From DAOQTX01 sp035340715 (GTDB lineage: Bacteria > Bacteroidota > Bacteroidia > AKYH767-A > OLB10): a DNA stretch of 57,691 nucleotides. Both the position numbers and the translations under genes were made by a program. Under the pieces are notes generated by a model. It worked only from the letters and a program-made list of their open reading frames with translations. It was not told where the DNA came from and ran no database searches. Every line of letters starts with the position of its first letter. Positions within the stretch are counted from its first letter, which is position 1. The DNA lies in assembly GCA_035340715.1 (NCBI GenBank), contig DAOQTX010000010.1, forward strand, positions 1 through 57,691. Reading direction: 5' to 3'. Below, piece after piece: positions 36,493 through 44,361 of this stretch.

Positions 36493-37176
36493 TTATTTAA
36501 GGTTCTTTATTTTACCTTCTGCTTTATATCGACTTAGTTCTTTAATTACTTCCGAAGCAATCCATCGAGTTACTTTGTGTTGATTTTGCTTCATCTCTTC
36601 TGCCAATTCAAGAACACGATTGCATAAGTTCATATTTCTTTTACCACTTTGGCGCATAGCCCAATGAATGGCTTTCTTCACATAATTTCTTTCATCGTTG
36701 GAGTACTTCAAGTAGTAAGGAAAAAATGAAATAAATTTTTCATCCCCCGCTTTCTTATCGTGCACCGCCAGAAAAGCCATCATACTGAATCCGGCTCTTC
36801 GTTGAAACTCTCCTTCCCATGAAGTCCACTCATACGCTTTCTCATAGGCAAAAGGTGTTCTGCAAAATAATTTAGAACAACAATCATCGACTATATCCCA
36901 TGAATAAAATTCATTGCACCAAGAATCCATTACTTTTTCGCTTACTTTTTTCTTTTCTGCAATCATAATAGCTAAATGCCTGGCATCATGTATTTGGCTA
37001 TCCCACAACTCAAGAGCCAATAAGTGGTTCTTACCGATTTTTCTAGCTAAGCTTTTTATATCCGGTTTTGACCAGCCATAGCTATTGGAAGACTTAATTC
37101 CAAAACGTGCCTGTCCGTCAATATTTTTCTGATTTCTATTGCTCTGTATGTGTGTTATAATCTCTGAGTAGTTCAT
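36493..37176 (-). CDS. AlkD-like DNA alkylation repair protein (HEAT-repeat glycosylase)
   Basis: 227 aa, all-helical. Motifs typical of the alkylpurine DNA glycosylase AlkD family: GWSKPDIKSLARKIGKNHLLALELWDSQIHDARHLAIMIA, WDIVDDCCSKLF (the catalytic Asp region), RRAGFSMMAFLAVHD and NYVKKAIHWAMRQSGKRN. The family removes positively charged alkylated bases such as 3- and 7-methylpurines without base flipping. ATG at 37176 chosen. Confidence 0.85.
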   Translation of the reverse strand: MNYSEIITHIQSNRNQKNIDGQARFGIKSSNSYGWSKPDIKSLARKIGKNHLLALELWDSQIHDARHLAIMIAEKKKVSEKVMDSWCNEFYSWDIVDDCCSKLFCRTPFAYEKAYEWTSWEGEFQRRAGFSMMAFLAVHDKKAGDEKFISFFPYYLKYSNDERNYVKKAIHWAMRQSGKRNMNLCNRVLELAEEMKQNQHKVTRWIASEVIKELSRYKAEGKIKNLK

Positions 37177-37391
37177 ATGAATAATATTCAATTTATTTAA
37201 AAACAACATTCCAACTATAAATCGCTGCCGTACAAAGATTAGTATAAAAATAAAATTTACTTTCTGGAATACTATTCTTTCCGCTTCTCCAAAATAAGAA
37301 AATGAACATATAGCTTCTTAATAGTGGCTTAACACACCTTTAATCTTTGATTAATGTTAGGGCTATTTCTTTGCAATCAAAACAGAGAGTT

Positions 37392-40211
37392 ATGTTAAGA
37401 ATTATAGTACTGGTTTTATTCTGTTTAATAAGCAATGTAAATCTAGCCCAGAATACAGGAACCATAACAGGTTTGGTAACGGATAAAAATAATGGTGAGC
37501 CACTCATAGGTGTTAATGTTTTTATTGAGGGCACCACACAAGGAACCGCAACGGATATTGATGGGAAATATGAATTATCTAATATTCAGACCGGAAATCA
37601 TATGTTGGTTTTTTCTTTTGTATCATTCAATACCTATAAAGAAGCTATAAGCGTTCAACCAGGTGTAAGTACAAAACAGATCAATGTAAAATTGCAACAG
37701 AATATATCGGAAATATCACAAGTTTCCATCGTCTCAGAAAGAATTACACATTCAGATATTGCTCTGATTACTGATATAAAATCAAGCCAACAGATTGTTA
37801 GTGGTGTAAGTCAAGAACAAATTGCTAAGACACAAGACCGAAGTGCTTCTGATGTTGCCAGAAGAATTCCGGGAGTGGTTATTCACGACAATAGATTTAT
37901 TCTCATTAGAGGTTTAAGCGACCGATACAATACCGTTTTGCTAAATGGAAGTACTGCCCCAAGTATGGAGTCAGACAAAAACGCCTTTAGTTTTGATGTG
38001 ATTCCAAGCGGATTGCTCGATCGATTTATGATTTACAAAACAGGATCATATGATTTAAACTCAGAATTTGCCGGAGGTATTGTAAAAATCAACACTAAAA
38101 ATGTTCCAGATGAAAATTTGGCTTCTCTTAGTATCAGTACTTCGTATCGACAAGGAACCAGTTTTAATTCTTTTTACAGAGATGTACCCGGAAGTACGGA
38201 TTGGATAGGATTTGACGATGGAACTCGAAACCTTCCCTCTACATTTCCGACTAATGCCAACAACTATGTTAGTCAAGAACCAGAAGGTAAAAACGATATA
38301 TCGTTACCCAACCGATGGAAAGCAGAACAACTTACCGCACTTCCTGATGTTCGATTGAATGGAATCTGGGCATCAAGATTCAAAGTAAAAGAAAAATTAA
38401 TTGGCATAATGAATTCCATATCATATACCAATACGTTTGATTATGCCTCCGTTCAAAACTACAATTACAATGCTTTTGATCCAATTAGGAACATCAGCGA
38501 TACCATCTATTCTTATGTAGATAACGTGTATAGCCAATCGGTGAAGATAAATGCAATGAGCAATATTTTTTCACAGATTAACCCAAAACACAGAATTGAA
38601 TTTAAAAATTTCTTCAGCCAAAGTGGTCTGAATAAAACCACTATCAGAGAAGGATTAAACTTTGAGTCGGGATTGGATATGAAAAACTACGCTTATTATT
38701 ATCAACAGCGTAGTATATATAGCGGTCAGTTAATAGGATCCCATACATACACTCCTAACAAAACCGAGTTGAGTTACCAGGCAAGTTATTCGATGTCAAG
38801 AAGTGCTGAACCGGACTTTAGAAGAATCAGAACTGCTCGAGACATTACACAACAAAATACGGATAGTCCCTATTATGTTATCATTGCGCCAACCGCCTCG
38901 GTAAATGATGCAGGAAGATATTACTCAAAGTTGAAAGAAGATCTAATTTCTTCATCGGTTGATTTTCAACACAGCTTTCGCTTCAACTCATCTGATACCG
39001 AATTGAAATTCAAGACCGGAGTATCGGCTTTGTATAAGAACAGAGATTTTTCTGCTCGATGGATGTCGTACAAAAAGGCAAAAAGTTCAATGTTCGAAGA
39101 AGAACTCTTGCTACTGCCTTTGGATCAAATATTTTCATCACAGAACATCAATACCGATACAGGTTTTAAGTTAGAAGAAGGTACCAACCCAACGGATGCC
39201 TATAGCGCTCAAAAAAATGTAATAGCTGCCTATGCCGGAGCAAACTTAGTCATCAATAAATTATGGCAAATCAACTCAGGGATCCGAACAGAATACGGTC
39301 GTCTTCTTTTGCAAAGCAGAGATTATATCGACCAAGCGGTGGAAGTAGATTACGGAAAGCTACATTTTTTGCCCAGTATTAATCTTTCATATAACATTAA
39401 TACTGAGCATGTGTTACGAGCTTCTTATGTGCAATCGCTTAATAGACCTGAATTTAGAGAACTGGCTCCATTTGCATTTTATGATTTTAGTTTAAACAAT
39501 GTATTGTATGGCAATAAAGATTTGAGAGAATCAACGATTCAAAACCTTGATCTACGCTATGAAATATATCCTGGTTCCGGTCAAATGTTGAGTGCCGGTA
39601 TTTTCTACAAATATTTTAACAATCCAATAGAACTCTATTTTGTACCTGGTAGTGGATCAGGAGGCACACGAAATTTCACTTTTGACAATGCAGAATTTGC
39701 TACAAGCACTGGTGTAGAAGTTGAAATTAAAAAATCGCTACAAAATATTTTCAGCAGCCATTCTAGATGGAATAATTTCTCCATTGTTGCGAATGCGGCT
39801 GTAATAAAAAGTACCGTCAACTTAGGTGATAAAGCAGCTGGGCAAAGTACAAAAAGAGCTATGCTGGGACAAGCCCCATATATTCTGAATGCGGGATTAT
39901 TTTATGATCAGGAAAAATCAGGATGGCAGGGCAGCGTGATGTACAATGTGATTGGCGAACGAGTATACGTAGCCGGAAGTTATGGCACACCCGATATTTA
40001 CGAAATGCCTGCCCACTCCCTTGATGTGTCTGTTGGAAAAAAGATAAACGATAAAATTAACTTAAAAGCGAGTGTCCAGAATCTTCTAAACAGCAAGTAC
40101 AAACTTATGCAGGACTCGGATGATAATGGAGAGATTAATTCAAAAGACGAAAAAATTCAAGAATACAAAAAGGGAATATATGCTTCGGCAACAATTGGAA
40201 TTACCTTTTAA
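37392..40211 (+). CDS. TonB-dependent receptor paired with a surface lipoprotein
   Basis: 939 aa from the ATG at 37392. Signal peptide (ends NLAQ), carboxypeptidase-like N-terminal domain (GTITGLVTDKNNGEPLIGVNVFIEGTTQGTATDIDGKYELSN), a plug with ASDVARRIPGVVIHDNRFILIRGLSDRYNTVLLNG, and a large barrel ending in a GITF strand. The plug resembles the Xanthomonas-Caulobacter type more than SusC. A gene for a surface-type lipoprotein follows after 55 bp and a PAP2 phosphatase after that. Ligand unknown; the context allows, but does not prove, a phosphorus-containing ligand. Confidence 0.9.
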   Translation: MLRIIVLVLFCLISNVNLAQNTGTITGLVTDKNNGEPLIGVNVFIEGTTQGTATDIDGKYELSNIQTGNHMLVFSFVSFNTYKEAISVQPGVSTKQINVKLQQNISEISQVSIVSERITHSDIALITDIKSSQQIVSGVSQEQIAKTQDRSASDVARRIPGVVIHDNRFILIRGLSDRYNTVLLNGSTAPSMESDKNAFSFDVIPSGLLDRFMIYKTGSYDLNSEFAGGIVKINTKNVPDENLASLSISTSYRQGTSFNSFYRDVPGSTDWIGFDDGTRNLPSTFPTNANNYVSQEPEGKNDISLPNRWKAEQLTALPDVRLNGIWASRFKVKEKLIGIMNSISYTNTFDYASVQNYNYNAFDPIRNISDTIYSYVDNVYSQSVKINAMSNIFSQINPKHRIEFKNFFSQSGLNKTTIREGLNFESGLDMKNYAYYYQQRSIYSGQLIGSHTYTPNKTELSYQASYSMSRSAEPDFRRIRTARDITQQNTDSPYYVIIAPTASVNDAGRYYSKLKEDLISSSVDFQHSFRFNSSDTELKFKTGVSALYKNRDFSARWMSYKKAKSSMFEEELLLLPLDQIFSSQNINTDTGFKLEEGTNPTDAYSAQKNVIAAYAGANLVINKLWQINSGIRTEYGRLLLQSRDYIDQAVEVDYGKLHFLPSINLSYNINTEHVLRASYVQSLNRPEFRELAPFAFYDFSLNNVLYGNKDLRESTIQNLDLRYEIYPGSGQMLSAGIFYKYFNNPIELYFVPGSGSGGTRNFTFDNAEFATSTGVEVEIKKSLQNIFSSHSRWNNFSIVANAAVIKSTVNLGDKAAGQSTKRAMLGQAPYILNAGLFYDQEKSGWQGSVMYNVIGERVYVAGSYGTPDIYEMPAHSLDVSVGKKINDKINLKASVQNLLNSKYKLMQDSDDNGEINSKDEKIQEYKKGIYASATIGITF

Positions 40212-40266
40212 TTCAATTCACAATAAATCAATATACACTTAACATTAAAAATAAATATTTGAAACA

Positions 40267-41613
40267 ATGAAAAAAGTAAATTTAATTTTTACACTCATGA
40301 TTACTCTTGCAGCTCTGGTAACGGTAAGTTCTTGCAAGAAAGACGAAGATGATCCTGCACCAAGCAATACTTCAACACAAGTGATTGAAGTAAGCAGCAA
40401 TATCACGGCCAACACAACTTGGACAGCCAACCAAAAATACTTGCTGAAAGGATTCATTTTCGTAACCAATGGCGCAACACTTACTATTGAACCCGGAACG
40501 ATTATTAAAGGGGACAAAAACTCAAAAGGTACACTTATTGTTGATCGCGGTTCGAAATTAATCGCTGAAGGAACTGCTACAAATCCTATCGTATTTACTT
40601 CAAACCAACCCAAAGGACAGCGTGATTATGGTGATTGGGGTGGAATAATCGTTTGCGGTAAAGCTCCGGTTAATTTACCGAATGGAGAAGGAATTGTAGA
40701 AGGAGGTACCGGTGCAACATTTGGCGGAACGATAGCCAATGATAACTCAGGAATTTTAAAATATGTTCGTATTGAGTTTCCAGGTATTCCTTTTCAACCC
40801 AATCAGGAAATCAATGGATTGACTTTAGCAGGTGTAGGGAGTGCTACTCAAATTAGCTACATTCAAGTTTCATACAGTGGTGATGACTCCTATGAATTTT
40901 TTGGAGGTTCTGGAAATGCAAGTCACATTGTAGCCTTCAGAGGTTGGGATGATGATTTTGATACCGACAATGGATTTAGCGGCAAAATACAGTTTGGTGT
41001 TTCTCTAAGAGATCCTAACATTGCAGATCAATCCGGTTCGAACAGCTTTGAATCAGATAATGACGGACAAGGTACATCTGCAACTCCGGTAACCAATGCT
41101 ATATTCTCCAACATGAGCATTTTTGGTCCTTTAGAAACTGCAAGCTCAAATATAAATTCCTTATACAAGAGAGGAGCCCACTTAAGAAGAAACACTAAAC
41201 AAAACATTTTCAACTCCGTTATCAGCGGTTTTCCTACAGGACTGTTGGTTGATGGTTCTAGTACCATATCAAATGCAAACAATGATGAACTAAATTTTAG
41301 AAACAATGTGATTGCAGGTTGCAGTACTCCTCTTTCTACCACCGATTCAACATTTCATATTTCAACATGGCATAACAATCCAATGTTTTCCAATACTATC
41401 CTGAGTGCTACCTCAGATTTAGGTATAGTAAATGGATACAGTCTGAATAATCCTAATTTTTTACCGAACTCAACCTCAATACTTTTAACCGGGGCTGATT
41501 TCTCTCATCCAAACCTAAGTGGCATGACTCAGGTGAACTATCGTGGAGCATTTGGAAACGTTAATTGGACATCCGGTTGGTGCAATTGGGATCCTCAAAA
41601 TACCGACTATTAA
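40267..41613 (+). CDS. Surface-exposed beta-helix lipoprotein next to a TonB receptor
   Basis: 448 aa. Lipobox VTVSSC (Cys23), followed at once by KKDEDD, which fits the Bacteroidota lipoprotein export signal for the outer face. The remainder is rich in right-handed beta-helix rungs: LTIEPGTIIKGDKNSKGTLIVDRGSKLIAEG, NPIVFTSNQ, YVRIEFPGI, ISYIQVSYSGDDSYEFFGG, FDTDNGFSGKIQFG. It lacks a T9SS sorting domain and any SusD-like TPR. Likely captures a ligand for the receptor upstream. Confidence 0.75.
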   Translation: MKKVNLIFTLMITLAALVTVSSCKKDEDDPAPSNTSTQVIEVSSNITANTTWTANQKYLLKGFIFVTNGATLTIEPGTIIKGDKNSKGTLIVDRGSKLIAEGTATNPIVFTSNQPKGQRDYGDWGGIIVCGKAPVNLPNGEGIVEGGTGATFGGTIANDNSGILKYVRIEFPGIPFQPNQEINGLTLAGVGSATQISYIQVSYSGDDSYEFFGGSGNASHIVAFRGWDDDFDTDNGFSGKIQFGVSLRDPNIADQSGSNSFESDNDGQGTSATPVTNAIFSNMSIFGPLETASSNINSLYKRGAHLRRNTKQNIFNSVISGFPTGLLVDGSSTISNANNDELNFRNNVIAGCSTPLSTTDSTFHISTWHNNPMFSNTILSATSDLGIVNGYSLNNPNFLPNSTSILLTGADFSHPNLSGMTQVNYRGAFGNVNWTSGWCNWDPQNTDY

Positions 41614-41646
41614 GAAAAAGACTCTGTTTTACTTAGTTTTAGTTCG

Positions 41647-41680
41647 AAGGGCAGTGAGTATTTGATTCGCTGCTCTTCTT
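41647..41680 (+). terminator. Imperfect terminator-like hairpin after the beta-helix lipoprotein
   Basis: AAGGGCAGTGA (41647-41657) pairs with TCGCTGCTCTT (41667-41677; the final pairs include two G-T) around a 9-nt loop. Only a weak pyrimidine tract (CTTCACTT) follows. It suggests the PAP2 gene has its own promoter. The rest of 41614-41840 holds no gene, only the ATTAATATCG direct repeat listed separately. Confidence 0.45.
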
Positions 41681-41784
41681 CACTTATGGCCGTTCATTAA
41701 TTCAATCTTATGTATTATACCAAAAATTTCTATTCGATTGCTCCTGTGTTCTTATGAGTTTACAAAAAACGAAAAACCTAATTA

Positions 41785-41820
41785 ATTAATATCGTAGTTT
41801 AGTTGAGTTGATTAATATCG
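41785..41820 (+). promoter_or_regulatory. 10-bp direct repeat upstream of the PAP2 gene
   Basis: ATTAATATCG occurs at 41785-41794 and again at 41811-41820, start-to-start distance 26 bp. It lies just upstream of the PAP2 start at 41841. Between them TAGTTTAG (41795-41802) resembles a degenerate -7 box. The repeats could be regulator sites, but AT-richness makes chance plausible. Confidence 0.3.
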
Positions 41821-41840
41821 AATACGCTCAAAAAAGTATA

Positions 41841-42455
41841 ATGCTTGAAGTTTTAAAATATTTGATGTGCTGTATGATCATTTGCTCAATATTATTCTCA
41901 TACAATACATATGCACAAAAAGTCGAAAATGAAAAAGAGATTGAAGATGTTCTTCAATACACCAATAGCGCCTCCGTTTATATTCTATATGCATTACAGA
42001 ATAAAGGAACTACTTCGTTAAAAGAAAAATTCTTAGTGAATGGTTTTTCTTATCTTCTAACGAGCACAAGTGTGATTGGAATGAAGTCATTTATTCACGC
42101 ACCACGACCCAATGGAATGGATAATGAAGCTTTTCCTTCGGGGCATGCGGCTATGGCATTTGCCGGAGCAGAATTTTTTCGGATGGAATATGGAGCTCAA
42201 AGCAAGTGGGCTACTATTGTACCTTACACTATTGCTGCCACAACTGCATATCTGCGTGTGGAGCACGAGCATCATCAAGTTCAAGATGTGCTGGCAGGTG
42301 CTGCTATTGGATATCTATCGGTTAAATTATCTTATGCACTATTGCCGTTTATGTATCGGATAACGAAAGACAAAAAAAACGCAACAACACTCAAGCAATT
42401 TGATTCTCTTCTTGGCTTTGGTCATAATGGGCTGCACATTCAATTCTCTTTTTGA
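41841..42455 (+). CDS. PAP2 superfamily membrane phosphatase
   Basis: 204 aa with an N-terminal signal or membrane segment. The three acid-phosphatase motifs are visible: KSFIHAPRP, FPSGHAAMAFAG and RVEHEHHQVQDVLAG (R-x5-H-x3-D). Such enzymes remove phosphate from lipid phosphates, undecaprenyl pyrophosphate or soluble phosphomonoesters, with the active site outside the cytoplasm. The ATG at 41841 is chosen over a TTG 33 bp upstream that lies inside the direct repeat. Confidence 0.88.
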   Translation: MLEVLKYLMCCMIICSILFSYNTYAQKVENEKEIEDVLQYTNSASVYILYALQNKGTTSLKEKFLVNGFSYLLTSTSVIGMKSFIHAPRPNGMDNEAFPSGHAAMAFAGAEFFRMEYGAQSKWATIVPYTIAATTAYLRVEHEHHQVQDVLAGAAIGYLSVKLSYALLPFMYRITKDKKNATTLKQFDSLLGFGHNGLHIQFSF

Positions 42456-42472
42456 GAATCACTGATCCGTAT

Positions 42473-42485
42473 CATGTTTAACATG
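42473..42485. promoter_or_regulatory. CATGTT-T-AACATG palindrome upstream of the sulfide oxidation pair
   Basis: A perfect 6+1+6 palindrome lies between the PAP2 stop and the -7 box of the DUF2892/SQR unit. A second short hairpin (ATTCTC 42443-42448 with GAGAAT 42454-42459) spans the PAP2 stop codon. The palindrome is a candidate operator; no regulator gene is adjacent. Confidence 0.35.
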
Positions 42486-42541
42486 GACATAAATCAGTTT
42501 ATTATGTAAGGTCTGTCACAAATATTTATACTCCTCAACTG

Positions 42542-42549
42542 TACATTTG
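42542..42549 (+). promoter_or_regulatory. -7 promoter element of the DUF2892/SQR operon
   Basis: TACATTTG matches TAnnTTTG, 26 bp ahead of the ATG at 42576. No TTG is present at the usual distance. Confidence 0.4.
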
Positions 42550-42575
42550 CCTTGAATCATCAAATACTATTGATT

Positions 42576-42782
42576 ATGAAAACAAACATGGGAACCATTG
42601 ATCGCAGCATGAGAACACTCGTAGCTCTTGTATTGATTATACTTTATTACCAGGGAATAATAAGTGGAACGTTCTTGACAATTGGACTTTTAATCTCAGC
42701 CGTATTTTTAATTACAAGCATAATTGGATTTTGTCCTCTATACACACTCTTCGGATTCTCAACTTGCAAGACTAAACAATAA
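42576..42782 (+). CDS. DUF2892 (YgaP-like) small membrane protein
   Basis: 68 aa. MGTIDRSMRTLVALVLIILYYQG is the hallmark start of DUF2892 proteins. Two hydrophobic helices follow, then a conserved end with GFCPLYTLFGFSTC. In other bacteria this domain is fused to or adjacent to rhodanese-type sulfur enzymes. Here it is translationally coupled (TAATG) to a sulfide:quinone oxidoreductase, which supports a sulfur-related role. ATG at 42576 chosen over a TTG 24 bp upstream. Confidence 0.85.
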   Translation: MKTNMGTIDRSMRTLVALVLIILYYQGIISGTFLTIGLLISAVFLITSIIGFCPLYTLFGFSTCKTKQ

Positions 42783-44023
42783 TGAAAAAAAAGATTGTTA
42801 TCATAGGTGGTGGAACCGGAGGAATAATGGCTGCTTCGCAGCTACGAATTGCGCTTCCAAAGGAAGAAATTGTTATAGTCGAACCTTCCGACACACATTA
42901 TTATCAACCCGCATGGACTTTGGTAGCAGCAGGTACCTATTCGTTTGAACGCACTTCAAAACCGATGCTTAAAATGATTCCCGAAGGAGTAAAATGGATT
43001 CAGGATTCAGTTCAAAATATTTCTCCTAAAAATAATCAGATAATAACCTATATGGGAGAACGCATTGCTTACGACTATCTGATTGTTAGTCCTGGTTTGA
43101 AAAATGCTTTGCATATGGTTGAAGGTGCCGAAGAAGCATTGCAAACAGACCACGCCTGCAGTATTTATACCGATCCTGTTCACTCTAAAAATGTAATTGA
43201 AAATTTTAATGGTGGCGTAGCACTGTTTACACAGGCCAATACACCTATTAAGTGCGGAGGAGCACCTCAGAAAATAATGTATTTGGCCGAAGATATTTTT
43301 AGAGCCAATCAAATTGCCGACAAATCAAAAATTGTTTTTGCATCGCCCGGATCAAAAATATTTGGGGTGAAAGAAATTGCAGAAACACTAATGAAAGTAG
43401 TCGATCGAAAGAAGATCAATCTCCGCTTTGGGCATGTATTAAAACGCATTGATTCTAAGAATAGAATTGCCTGGTACACATTAAACGATAATCACTCCGA
43501 ATACAATCATCACACCATAGATCAACGTGTTGATGGTGACTTGGTGGGCATCCATTATGATATGCTTCATTTTGGTCCTCCTCAAATGGCTCCTGAGTTT
43601 GTAACAGCATCAGGGCTGGCAAATGAACAAGGCTGGATGAAAGTGAATATTCATACCCTGCAACACGAAACCTATAAAAACATTTTTGGTATTGGAGATG
43701 TGGTGGCTTTACCCACTGCTAAAACAGGAGCAGCTATTCGTAAGCAAGTTCCGGTAGTGATTGATCACATAAAGTCGATGATAAAAGCGAATGGCAAAAG
43801 CAATGCGGCATACAATGGCTATTCTTCCTGCCCGCTTGTAACCGGCATAGGTAAAATGGTTTTGGCTGAATTTAATTATGAAAATAAATTCACTCCCGAT
43901 CCAAAACTTAAACAGATGCTGGTTTTTGATTCGCACAAAGAACATTGGCGATTGTGGATCTTAAAGAAATATATTCTTCCCTATCTGTATTGGAATAAGA
44001 TGATGAAAGGGAAACAAGTATAA
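42782..44023 (+). CDS. sqr: Sulfide:quinone oxidoreductase
   Basis: 413-aa FAD disulfide oxidoreductase. FAD-binding IGGGTGGIMAASQL at the N-terminus, then DTHYYQPAWTLVAAG, the redox Cys C158 in TPIKCGGAPQKIMYLAED, FGIGDVVALPTAKTGAAIRKQ, and C350 in YSSCPLVTG. The two cysteines and the PIKCGGAPQK context fit the mitochondrial-type SQR. It moves electrons from sulfide to the quinone pool and probably detoxifies sulfide. No rhodanese or persulfide dioxygenase gene is next to it. Confidence 0.9.
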   Translation: MKKKIVIIGGGTGGIMAASQLRIALPKEEIVIVEPSDTHYYQPAWTLVAAGTYSFERTSKPMLKMIPEGVKWIQDSVQNISPKNNQIITYMGERIAYDYLIVSPGLKNALHMVEGAEEALQTDHACSIYTDPVHSKNVIENFNGGVALFTQANTPIKCGGAPQKIMYLAEDIFRANQIADKSKIVFASPGSKIFGVKEIAETLMKVVDRKKINLRFGHVLKRIDSKNRIAWYTLNDNHSEYNHHTIDQRVDGDLVGIHYDMLHFGPPQMAPEFVTASGLANEQGWMKVNIHTLQHETYKNIFGIGDVVALPTAKTGAAIRKQVPVVIDHIKSMIKANGKSNAAYNGYSSCPLVTGIGKMVLAEFNYENKFTPDPKLKQMLVFDSHKEHWRLWILKKYILPYLYWNKMMKGKQV

Positions 44024-44054
44024 ACCCACAGCTTCTTTTGTGTACTTTCGATCC

Positions 44055-44360
44055 ATGTTTGCAATTGTATATTCCTTTAGAGTTAAAGTTGGATGTGAGT
44101 CAACTTTTATCGACTCATGGAAAAATCTTACACAACTTATAAAAACACATGAAGGAAGTTATGGTTCTAAACTTCATAAAGATGAAACAGGCCTCTATAT
44201 AGCTTATGCATTGTGGCCCGATAAGTCGACTTGGGAACATAGTGGAAATCGTTTACCAGAAAACGCTAAACCAATCAGAACACGCATGAGAGAATGTTGC
44301 TCAGAAATAAAAACAATTTATCAATTAGATCCGATATTGGATTTACTCAACATAGAATAA
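44055..44360 (+). CDS. Small antibiotic-biosynthesis-monooxygenase-like (ABM) protein
   Basis: 101 aa. A ferredoxin-like dimeric alpha-beta barrel is suggested by FAIVYSFRVKVGCESTFIDSWKNLTQLIKTHEGSYGSKLHKDETGLYIAYALWPDKSTWEHS. Family members include haem-degrading enzymes, small oxygenases and non-catalytic proteins, so the function is open. It ends 1 bp before the paaZ stop on the other strand. Confidence 0.65.
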   Translation: MFAIVYSFRVKVGCESTFIDSWKNLTQLIKTHEGSYGSKLHKDETGLYIAYALWPDKSTWEHSGNRLPENAKPIRTRMRECCSEIKTIYQLDPILDLLNIE

Positions 44361-44361
44361 T

